Of a stretch of DNA of 64,000 nucleotides, positions 55,527-64,000 are shown piece after piece. A program made the position numbers and the translations under genes. The stretch's first letter is position 1. Each line of letters starts with the position of its first letter. Below the pieces are notes generated by a model that did no database searches, was not told where the DNA came from, and saw only the letters and a program-made list of their open reading frames with translations. Source of the DNA: Tachypleus tridentatus (Eukaryota; Arthropoda; Merostomata; Xiphosura; Limulidae); contig NC_134834.1 of NCBI RefSeq assembly GCF_004210375.1, positions 148,151,009-148,215,008 of the forward strand. The letters are read 5' to 3'.

Positions 55527-56289
55527 CATTTGAAATTACGTCAGTTCTTGGCGGTTTCATAAGACATTAAAAACTTCAATACTAGGAAGGAAACTAACTT
55601 TCTTAGTAAAATAAGCTTAGATGTAATAATCTGAACATTACCGGAGGTGTGGTGGGGGTAACGACCAATATTCCATCCCCCTATCATTAGGTGGGTTGAT
55701 AAATATTATTTGGTATTTTGTGGTCATGTTTTGCTTCGCACAGAAATCAGACTCACTTATCTTCAAAGGGTGACCTTTTGATTTTTAGTGCCACGATAAA
55801 TAGCTTGACCTTCGAAATGTTGGTTATAACCCCTATTTATCTGATAAACAAAAATTTCCCGTGTTAATTGTTGTCCTTTCAAGGTTACTCTTAGCAAGAG
55901 CGGTTACAACGATCCATAGAGAACTGAAAATATTTTTTTCTAACTAAAAAAACTAAAAATAACGTTTATAAAAATTCTGTTACGCAAGTTAGTATCTTGA
56001 TATACATTTATTATTTACACGTAGAAAAAACGGATTATTTTTTATCTTTCTTTCTTTTAACTTTGGCTGCGTTTGCTCGTTTACTCCATCAAGATAATCC
56101 CAAGCACACAGACACTGAAGTCTGAAGTCCTTCTAGGCCACATTAATTATCCAAAGATGCTTTCCTCTTGTTCCATCTGTTACAATACTTTGTTTGAACA
56201 TTTATTATATGTTTCATATCGTTATCAAACTAAAAAAGGAATTCCTCCCACTGCAGATGTCAGAAGAAACATCAAAGTTAATGAGCATT

Positions 56290-56800
56290 TCGTTACACCG
56301 GAAGGAATCTAGGACTCCATCAATATGGCAGGAATAATTATCCACAGTTGTGGTAAAACAGTCTCAGACTTGAATGCTGTCTCCTCCATGTTTAAGTAAA
56401 ATTGTGGATACATTTCTCATAGTCTTCCAGCATCGTGGCCACATCTCTTGGTTTCAATCATCAATCTTTGATTCATGAAACCAAAATTCTCTTCTGCGCA
56501 TACAGGCTGTCCAATGTTTTGGGGTTTTGGAAGTTTCTACCTTTTCTGTTTCTTGTCTCTTCGGAAGAAAGGTTCTCTTGTTATAATGAATGTTTTCACT
56601 TATTTTCGTTGCAACATGTATGACACTTTGCAAGTTCAATTTTAACACTAACGGTTCCAAGAAATTCTGTATCAATGTGGTCTTTCTGTAGGACTTGCTC
56701 TTGCCATCTGTAGGACTGGTTTCTTTATGACTTTTATTTAACTCCAGTCCAGTTTTTGCAGAAATCTTCCGGCAGTTGTAGCCATCTTTAATAAATATAA
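56290..56800 (-). pseudogene. Tc1-type transposase remnant
   Basis: Minus-strand blocks in order: DGYNCRKISAKTGLE (helix-turn-helix region of Tc1-type transposases, about 56745-56795), KRTFLPKRQETEKVETSK, KHWTACMRRREFWFHESKID (about 56460-56530, the first catalytic block, where FSDESK is usual, so the Asp is here His), LLKHGGDSIQV (about 56360-56395) and HIDGVLDS (about 56300-56325). A stop follows ESKIDD and another follows SIQV. C-terminal catalytic blocks are not secure. No inverted repeats recognised. Confidence 0.7.
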
Positions 56801-57387
56801 AGGTATTATATGACGTCTTAGTTTCAAAAGACTTTATATTTTGGAAGCGTATTTCGTAACGTAAACAGTTATGAGTCTCATCCGAGAATATAAATTATTT
56901 ATTTCTCACAAAAACAAATAATAACTTAAATAGATGAAATATGTTTTAAATATATTAGAAGTTGAAATTATTAGTACTATATTTTATACTGTACTTCTTT
57001 AGCACAATAAACTGAAAATTGCCTCCAAGTCATGCGCAGTTAACGCAAACTGCCTGTATTTAAAGAACAAAAGACCCGAATTTCCAAACAGTATTCTATG
57101 GTTACCTTATGTTCAGTCTAATAATCATGAAGCTACAGTTAGGGATCATCTCATATATATAAATTTTATTTTTGTCGAAATGATTAAATTGCGTTCACCT
57201 CAATCCTTTCAAAGCAGTTTCGTTTATAAATAATAACATAAACTCGATTAAAACAGTGAAATAAGAAGTAAAACACAGCTTCCTTCTTAAAATAAAGAAA
57301 ATCTTATTAACCAAAAATAGCATGCTCATACAGATCTTTCTTTTATAAGCCTTACAGCCATGTAATAAGATGAGACTTCATGATCAC
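56801..57387. other. no recognisable gene
   Basis: AT-rich, no repeats that I recognise. The N-terminus of the Tc1-type remnant may extend into its left edge. Confidence 0.4.
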
Positions 57388-57500
57388 AAGAAACCCACTT
57401 GAAGTAAACATCTATTCTCAAGACGGCTGGTATGGATATTAAAACTTTAATTAAAATAAGGTACAGAACGTTTCGACCTTCGTAGGTCAATTTCAAGGTA
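57388..57500. repeat. second copy of the fold-back element, one arm
   Basis: GAAACCCACTTGAAGTAAAC, GGCTGGTATGGATATTAAAA and CGTTTCGACCTTCGTAGGTC match the left arm and flank at 2453-2552. The core forms a short perfect hairpin (GACCTACGAAGGTC on the minus strand), next to GAAACG. The second inverted arm is missing or unrecognisable. Confidence 0.6.
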
Positions 57501-58449
57501 ACCTTGGTCGTGATTTTGTATACAGTTCAAACAACCTTAGTTGTAAGTTTGCCACTGGAACTTTCACATCTGATTTCTTATTCTCTGGATTTTCCAAATC
57601 CTATTATCTAAAATCGTAAGAGTTCAAATTAAGAAAAACATGAAATCCAACTTGGTTTATGTCTGTTTCTAATGAGCTTCAACTTATTAAATATTAAAAG
57701 TTCGCTTTTACAATAGTTCCAACAAAATTAAGAGTCATATGTACAACAAAACGAAAAATGAAAGTTTAATCTGAAAATAAACCGAAATAAGACTTACCTT
57801 TGAAACCGGTTTCTGGCGCCGCCGCTGAAACGCAAAAAGAAGTGTTAGTAAAATAAACCGTGTCCTATGCATATGTCACGTGCTAACTGTAAAAATAAAA
57901 CGTTTATAATTTTGTTTGAAATAACTTGGTTGTTTAGTATGTTTTTAACTTGGAAAATATCATGTTTTCTGGAGGTTTTATGCATTATTTAAGTTCATGT
58001 ATACTGTGTTATTAATATAATATAATAGCTAACTGATCCAACTGAGCAAATATATCAGTAAATTATATATACACGTATGTCTGATAGTGAGTGAAAGTTA
58101 TGGTGTAAAAGTTACAAATCAAACACGATCATGTAAATATCCCACAACGACTCAAGAAACTTATCTATTTAGAACAGTGTTCCAACAAACTTGAATCTCA
58201 CAACACTGTTTACTTTTATGATGTAAAGATTTCGCTACTAATTTATTAAACATCATTACGTAAAAAAATTACCTACTAAATTTATATAACCTCTTATGAC
58301 GTAAACATTTCCCTACTATATTTACATAACTATTATTATGCAAAAATTTCCCTACTAAACCTAAATAACTTTTATGATGTTCCCTACTAAATTTCAGTCA
58401 TCGATGACAATGATGTTTATTTTCTTTTTTTCAGCTCAAATCTATAAAA
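57501..58449. other. no recognisable gene; short tandem repetition
   Basis: AT-rich. At 58210-58400 a loose repeat of TTTCCCTACTAnATTTA...AACnnTTATGA with about 48-60 bp spacing is visible (about four copies). Confidence 0.4.
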
Positions 58450-58632
58450 TGCGTTGTATGCATTTTCTTATAGCAGAGCCACATTAGGCCATATATCTGC
58501 TGTGTCCACCGAGGGGAATCGATCCCCTGACTGCAGCGCTGTAAATACTAAGACTAAGCGCTGTCCCACTAGGGGGACACATAATGAGCTATCTACACTT
58601 TCCACCGTGGAAAATCGAACCCTAGATTACAA
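58450..58632 (-). repeat. SINE-C with a second partial head
   Basis: Reverse-oriented: ATAGCAGAGCCACATTAGGC, GTGTCCACCGAGGGGAATCG, GACTGCAGCGCTGTAAATAC and CACTAGGGGGACAC, complete to about 58580. It is followed at once by GAGCTATCTACACTTTCCAC and GGAAAATCGAACCCTAG, a fragment of a second, more diverged B/C-type copy. Confidence 0.8.
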
Positions 58633-59715
58633 TATGTGTGTTTTAGCAACATACCTGATAAAATTTACGTCTAAGGTTTTATCAAAGAATTTTCCAACAA
58701 GAGGTGGTATTATTATAACAAGTTAGAGTTTATTTACTTTTTTCATTCTATACATATAGTTTATTAATGAAATGTAGTACGAAATCAACTACCATCAAGT
58801 TGTGACGTCATAAATATGTGAAAAATTAACGTGCTTACAAAGAAGAGCGTATACTGTGTAACCGCGTGACCTTTAGCAGGTAGATAATATTTATTACGCG
58901 AAATATATATATATATATATATATAGGTGGGGTCAAGGAGGGAAAGAAACAGAACACGTGACTCACGGCACGTAGAGATGACGTGTGAATAATGATGTTG
59001 GATGATAGAGTGGACCTAATTAGTTAGGTAAGACATAAGACGTACCTATTAGGTTATGTTAACTGATATGAAGTATCGATGCTACCAGGGATAGAAAGGG
59101 TTACCTACCTCTTAAATAATCCTCCATTATAATGATTTCTTCCGAAGGTTCGTCCGCCTACAGGGAGATAGTAAGGGTTATCTATTGAAGACACAGTATT
59201 TATGTATACAAATTGCTACACAGACGTTATATTTAGCGTATGGCTTCCCACATCCGTAGCCTCAGAGAGTGGTTTGGTGTCTGCAAAAAGAAATTTCTTT
59301 TATGACCTTTAATCATACTGCGCCCGGCGGATACCGAATTGCACCTTCACCTGTTGCTAGAAGACTCGCCGTGTATAAACCATTCATTAAAACCTTAAAG
59401 TCATTTTTCTTAGTCCGGCAGATACGTATTAAACCGCAATCAGATGCAAATAGAAAACAAATTCACTCGCGTCTACACAAAACTAATGACATACACACAC
59501 ACACTCGTAGGTACGCAATACCACGAATAATCCAGTTCACTCACACTGCATCTGTTTGTATTAGTTTGTCCATCAACAATAACCGTCTTCCTTTCGTTTA
59601 TAAGGGCTTGAAATCGACTAGCTACGTACATGCTCTATTTCACCCAATCACGACTACGTTGCGACAGAGTCACTTTAATAGAACAAAGTTTAGAAGATTC
59701 GTAACTTCTCTGTCT
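58633..59715. other. no recognised gene; contains a 151-codon ORF
   Basis: A TA microsatellite lies at 58906-58925. An ORF of 151 codons (59269-59724, plus) is among the longest non-repetitive frames in the window. Its translation is basic and low in acidic residues, with no domain, signal peptide or membrane segment that I can recognise, and part is a CACACA-derived THTHT stretch. Most likely chance; a lineage-specific exon cannot be excluded. Confidence 0.25.
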
Positions 59716-59765
59716 ATGTGTTAAGCGCAAAGATACACCAGGAGGGCTATCTGCGCTATGTGCCC
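59716..59765 (-). repeat. SINE tail fragment
   Basis: GCGCAAAGATACACCAGGAG and GGCTATCTGCGCTATGTGCCC correspond to the shared tail of the SINE families. Nothing of the head remains. Confidence 0.5.
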
Positions 59766-60277
59766 AACTCCAAAACCCTCAGACTTTCTGCTAAGCTTCC
59801 GAGGAAAAGGGGCGGGGCCAACATCCACTGCAGTGTCTAGACATAGTAGTAAGAGTGTATATATCACGATTTTTACGTTTCATATCATTTTCGTTTTCAA
59901 GTCTTCATGCGTTATTAATGATCTCCAAAGAACAATTTCTACTTTGTAAATAACCGATAAATCGTGGTATTCAACAGTGCCAGAAAGAGGTCAGATCTAA
60001 AATACCACTTTAAATCGAGGTATTTCACGATTTGAAACTAGCACTGAAATATATATATATATAAATGAAATGTGAAGAATAACAACTGTAGACGAATGCG
60101 ATTTTGATTATTTTCGTTTTATCTAAAAAAAGAAAAGAATCGTTGGTTCAGCGACCCACGCGTTTTACGCCATATATTAAACACACGACTTAAATTCAAA
60201 TTAACAACAGCTCAAACGTTAAGAGATATTAAAAATAGAAGTAAAACATTGATTTGAATGTGTTATTTCCTGAAAGA
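59766..60277. other. no recognisable gene
   Basis: AT-rich with a TA tract at 60050-60063. Nothing seen. Confidence 0.45.
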
Positions 60278-60405
60278 GTTTTGTTTGTTTGAACTTTAAG
60301 CACAAAGCTACACGACGGGCTATCTGTGCTCTGCCCACCACGGGTATCGAAACTAGATTTCTGGCGTTGTATATCCGCAGACGTTCTGCTGTACCGTCAG
60401 GGGAG
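60278..60405 (-). repeat. SINE-B copy
   Basis: Reverse-oriented: GTTTGTTTGAACTTTAAGCAC, AAAGCTACACGACGGGCTAT, CCCACCACGGGTATCGAAAC, GTATATCCGCAGACGTTCTG and GCTGTACCGTCAGGGG. The minus-strand ORF over it is an artefact. Confidence 0.88.
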
Positions 60406-60491
60406 TTCCAAATGAGAGAAGATACAATTAGTCCCAACTTTTGAACAACTGACTTCAGTGTGATAATTTAATTCAATTTTTGTAGTTATGT

Positions 60492-60762
60492 TTGTTTTTT
60501 CAATTTTGCGCAATGCTACTCGAGAGCTATCTGCGCTAGCCGTCCCTAATTTAGCAGTGTACGACTAGAGGGAAGGCAGCTAGTCATCACCACCCACCGC
60601 CAACTCTTGAGCTACTCTTTTACCAACGAATAGTGGGATTGACCGTCACATTATAACGCTCCCACGGCTAAAAAGGCCAGCATGTTTGGTGCGACCAGGA
60701 TTCGAACCCGCGACCCTCAGATTACGAGTTAAACGCCTTAACCCACCTGCCCACGCCGGGCC
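60492..60762 (-). repeat. SINE-A, full length, with target-site duplication
   Basis: Reverse-oriented; TTGTTTTTTCAATTTTGCGC through CACGCCGGGCC. Flanks TGTAGTTATGT (60481-60491) and TATAGTTATGT (60764-60774) are an 11-bp duplication with one difference. Confidence 0.92.
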
Positions 60763-60774
60763 TTATAGTTATGT

Positions 60775-61248
60775 GGGCGTATACATAAACAATAAATAAA
60801 CTCGATAACATGACCTTTGTTTTCAAACAAAATGTTTAAACTGCAAATTAAGATTCGTATTACAAACACAGGTTTAAGAAGTGAACAAAAAAAAAACACT
60901 CTTACGTATCACTATTATATATACAATAAGCCATCTTCGTCACTGTAACTAAATATAAACCTTGAAAATGAAACACCAGACTTTTTTGGTCTTACTACGA
61001 TTTGACAAGTTAACGTAAACATGGGGGCAATTCTAAAACTGTAATGTCCTCATCTTCTAGCTTTAGAAAATAAAATAATTACGACTTGTACAACAACAAC
61101 AAAAAAGATTCTCAGACGAAAATCGTTAAAAACACACATACACCTGGTGATCCAACTTATTATTAGTAAACGCGCCAATCGGTATTCACTCTACCCAGTG
61201 ATGTCGTAGCTAATTGGATAGTAGAAACAACTGCGAACTAATCAATTT
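60775..61248. other. no recognisable gene
   Basis: AT-rich; nothing seen. Confidence 0.45.
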
Positions 61249-61373
61249 TGCCTCTCAGTGGTACAGCGGAATGTCTGCGGACACAGACTGCTATAAACTG
61301 GGTTTCGATACCCGTGATGGGCAGAGCACATATGGTTCATTGTGTAGCTTTGTGCTTAATTACAAACAATCAA
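61249..61373 (+). repeat. SINE-B copy
   Basis: Forward-oriented: GCCTCTCAGTGGTACAGCGG, AATGTCTGCGGACACAGACTG, AACTGGGTTTCGATACCCGT, GATGGGCAGAGCACATATGG, TTCATTGTGTAGCTTTGTGC and TTAATTACAAACAATC. The two overlapping ORFs of 86 and 67 codons here are by-products. Confidence 0.88.
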
Positions 61374-62100
61374 CCAATCAGCCAATTAACTTTCTTTACG
61401 CGAACTTATTTATACAAACCGCATTATTTATTTTTAAAAGAGCAACTGTAGTAATATGGAGTAAAATATCATAAGCCAGTAACAAATGTACACGGAAATG
61501 CCTTGCTCAAAAATAACGTTATTAAACTGGGCGAGGGTTGTTCCTTTTCAGTATTTTGAGCCGTAGCATATGGACAATTCGTCAGTTCGTGGGGGTGGGG
61601 AGCCTCAGTACGTCTAACAAGTTTAAACAAAACTATTTTAACCAATTCCTCACAACTTGTGACATCAGACTAACACATTATTTAAAGAAAACAGCAGTTT
61701 CTTCATTGTTTCTTTGTATGTATTTTTTCAAAATGCTAAAAAGATCATGCTCAAATTAAAATGGTTTAGTTAAAAATATAAAGTCAGATTTCGAAGGTTT
61801 ACTTTGTCGAAAAATTAAAAAAATAAATCAAACCAGAAACTAACAAACCAATATATTTCAATTGTTTTATCGTGGCAATCAATTAGTTTTCAGACATGAG
61901 GACTAAAGTGATTCTCTAGAAGTATACACAACTTATTTACGACACCAGAAATACTCGGACGTCATCTTTCAACCTAAAGTACGTAGCGCGTTTTTGCGCC
62001 AACGGAACGCGAATCGTGAACCCTTGGATTTACATTCCGGGAAAGCAAAATATTAGGATGAAAACCTAATAAATCATCCCAAGGAAAAAAAACAAAAAAA
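61374..62100. other. no recognisable gene
   Basis: AT-rich; nothing seen apart from A-runs ending at 62106. Confidence 0.45.
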
Positions 62101-62149
62101 AAAAAACGTGAGATTAGATTAACAGAAGAACAAACTACAAAGGGAAGAG

Positions 62150-62510
62150 AGCAAAGAAGCAGCGGATTAAAAACAACAGATTAAAGCAGCAGCAAATTAA
62201 GAACAAAATCAGATTAAAGAAGTAGCAAATTAGGAACAGCAACACATAAAATAAACAGCAGATTAAATACACAGCGGATTAATAACAACAACAGATTAAA
62301 GAAGCAGAAAATTCAGAAGAACTGATTAAAGAAGCAGCGGATTAAGAACAAGAACAGATTAAAGAAACAGAAGATTAAGAACAACAACCGATTAAAGAAG
62401 CAGCGGATTAAGAACAACAACATATTAAAGAAACAGCGAATTATTAACAACAACAGATTAAAGAATCAGCAGATTAATAACAACAACAAATTAAAGCAGC
62501 AGATTACGAT
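62150..62510. repeat. purine-rich irregular tandem repeat
   Basis: Units of roughly 25-40 bp built from CAGATTAAAGAAGCAGC, GGATTAAGAACAACAA and AAATTA. About 11-12 imperfect copies, with strong strand asymmetry (almost no C/T runs on the plus strand). Confidence 0.85.
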
Positions 62511-62639
62511 AATATTACGAGAAAAATGGCATAAAACGAAGAACACAGATAGCAGTGGAAATATCAAATAAAAACAGTTTAAATTAACAAACTAGCTACA
62601 TAAAATACCCAATCAATTGGGTGTACTATGACGGACCAG

Positions 62640-63302
62640 TATCTGACGGTAATTGCACTGGTCCATTCTTCCATCATTTTAGAAATATCTCTTGTCGCTT
62701 CAGCAGAAAAACACCCTCAAACAATCATACTGTCTTTCCCATGTTCATGGTAAATGCTATGCATTGAGGTAAGTATCTTTCACCTTTCTTCCATACATAC
62801 AGCCTACGTTCGGAACCAAACATTCCAAACTTCGACTTATTCATCCATAACACCTTTTCCCAACCATCCAGTTTTTGTACTTTCTGGAAAAGTTCTGCTT
62901 CTTGACAATATTTAAAGACTGAAGCAAAGGTTCCTTAACCGCTACACGACCAAATATTCCATTCTCATTGAGTCTTACTTAATACTGAACACTTTTCTGT
63001 CATTTGGTACATGGTCGTTTATCTCACGTTTGGGATCAGTGGCAGTCTTCCTTCTGTCCTGAAGGCTGTGTAAGCAAAGATACTTAACATCAGTATCAAT
63101 GAGTTTAGGTGTTCTGCCTCTATCTTTTCTATTTTTAAATTTACCTGTCTCGGTCTCACAATCTAGCACGAACTTGACAGTATTTGGGAAAAATTTCAAG
63201 TCTGGAGGAATTTGTTGGGAGTTCAAAAAGCATCACGTAGAAGCTTTCACGTGAACCATCTGTTCTACTGTCAAATTCTCTATACTTTTCAGGCCGTGGC
63301 AT
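62640..63302 (-). pseudogene. Tc1-type transposase, decayed
   Basis: Starts MPRPEKYREFDS at 63302 (minus). Further along: KNRKDRGRTPKLIDTD (the Arg/Pro-rich linker of the paired-type DNA-binding domain), NENGIFGRVAVKEPLL, KYKNWMVGKGVLWMNKSKFGMFGSERRLYVWKKGERY in pieces (about 62775-62890) and KTV...FEGVFLLK. The first catalytic Asp-Glu (WSDESKF in the family) reads W-M-N-K-S-K-F, so it is lost. Several frameshifts and stops break the frame. The second and third catalytic blocks would lie below 62640 and are not recognisable. The open frame 62975-63226 is its central piece. Confidence 0.8.
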
Positions 63303-63725
63303 TATATCACACTTAATATATATTGTTAAATACTGTTTTTATTAAGTTTATTTGTGGAGTGATATGAAATTATTTTCTTCTATAACATACCAGTACCATA
63401 TGTTATCCCCTCGCTAGCTTCTTTCTATATAATTAAGACAATATAGGGTACCATAACAATTATTTGAGACCCTAAATTTGATCTGTATGTTCATTCAAAC
63501 ATAACCCTTAGAATATGCCTTGGTACAAGTATATAGGACATATAAAGAATGATAAGTATTCTTACCCTGGCTCACTCAATTGTCAACATGGATCAGTGAA
63601 ACATTACCACAGTGTTGAAATTTACTATCTGTTATGACATGGAAGAATTAGCTTCATAAAATGGAATGAATGATAAAATATTCTCTTGTCCTAACACTTT
63701 CATAGCACTATACAGAGAAACGAGG
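63303..63725. other. no recognisable gene
   Basis: AT-rich flank of the Tc1-type remnant; terminal inverted repeats were looked for and not found. Confidence 0.4.
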
Positions 63726-64000
63726 AGCAGTAAATCCTGTTTAAAAGTTTTTATTCTGCTATTACATACATACTTTTTTATTTTGCTTGCCTTAAGCCTA
63801 AAATAAGTATGTACAAAGAAACAGTGAGCAGTAAAATTTATACATAATCTTTTTATTATGCTTGTCTTAAGCTTAAAATAAGTATATAAAAAAGAAACAG
63901 TGAGCAGTAAAATTTATACATAATGTTTTTATTCTGCTTGTCTTAAGCTTAAAATAATTATGTACAGAGAAACAGAAGCAGTAACCTTTGTACTAAAAAG
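63726..64000. repeat. minisatellite, about 76-bp unit, running off the window
   Basis: AGCAGTAA recurs at 63726, 63827, 63903 and 63977 (101, 76 and 74 bp). Unit landmarks are TTTTTATTnTGCTTGnCTTAAG and AAAATAAGTATGTACA followed by GAAACAGTG. The array is cut by the window end, so its size is unknown. Confidence 0.9.

Noticed and set aside
56087-56113. Plus-strand LLHQDNPKHTD, very like the second catalytic motif of Tc1 transposases (QQDNDPKHT)
   Set aside because: The surrounding Tc1-type motifs are all on the minus strand, and nothing upstream or downstream on the plus strand fits a transposase. It lacks one Asp codon. Either chance or a local inversion of the C-terminal part; not strong enough to annotate.

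Overview
This window looks like AT-rich, repeat-dense nuclear DNA from an arthropod, most likely a chelicerate and probably a horseshoe crab. That assignment is inference: it rests on my recognition of the dominant tRNA-derived SINE and of a multicopy FHQDI...ERRYQG gene family that I associate with horseshoe-crab and other arthropod assemblies. There are no operons, no bacterial-type genes, and no intact host protein-coding gene that I can defend. Almost every recognisable protein is a broken transposase, a broken retroelement, or a decayed multicopy gene.

The commonest feature is a set of three tRNA-derived SINE families, named here for convenience. SINE-A is about 275 bp, with a tRNA-like head, the body landmark CTAGAGGGAAGGCAGCTAG (read on the strand opposite the head), and a tail ending GCGCGAAATTCAAAACAAAC. 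SINE-B is about 125 bp, with a head starting near CCAGTGGCTCAGCGGTATG. SINE-C is about 115 bp, with a head around TAGTACAGCGGTAAGTCT. All three end in a very similar stretch (AGATAGCCC...GTGTAGCTTTG...), which suggests that one LINE partner mobilises all of them. About 27 A copies, 11 B copies and 11-12 C copies or fragments can be seen. Many are flanked by 11-16 bp target-site duplications, and at 54.1-54.84 kb they are nested.

Layout. 0-6 kb: SINEs, a 160-bp fold-back element, an internally deleted mariner (2661-3565) and a 52-bp minisatellite. 6-12 kb: mostly unannotatable single-copy DNA with one good-looking TATA core promoter (7862-7890). 12-17 kb: SINEs and single-copy DNA. 16.9-19.1 kb: two facing copies of the FHQDI family, one a lone exon and one a pseudogene with five lesions. 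19.4-21.5 kb: a 41-bp minisatellite abutting a decayed Ty3/gypsy pol on the minus strand. 26-31 kb: a GATA/GACA microsatellite, a 47-bp array and a second, unrelated 41-bp array. 32.9-34.2 kb: a nearly complete Tc1/mariner element with 25-bp inverted repeats and a DD41D-type transposase carrying one frameshift and two stops. 35-50 kb: SINE-rich, with a decayed mariner-like C-terminus at 42.5 kb. 51-53 kb: 51-bp and 78-bp minisatellites. 54-55 kb: a three-SINE nest. 56.3-56.8 and 62.6-63.3 kb: two Tc1-type transposase pseudogenes on the minus strand. 62.1-62.5 kb: a purine-rich repeat. 63.7 kb to the end: a 76-bp array that runs off the window.

No new defence or biosynthetic system is visible. 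The most interesting signals are the common SINE tail, the hammerhead-like core in the fold-back element, the DD41D element with near-perfect termini, the FHQDI family, and the candidate promoter. All identifications were made by eye from translated motifs and repeat alignment; no database search was run.
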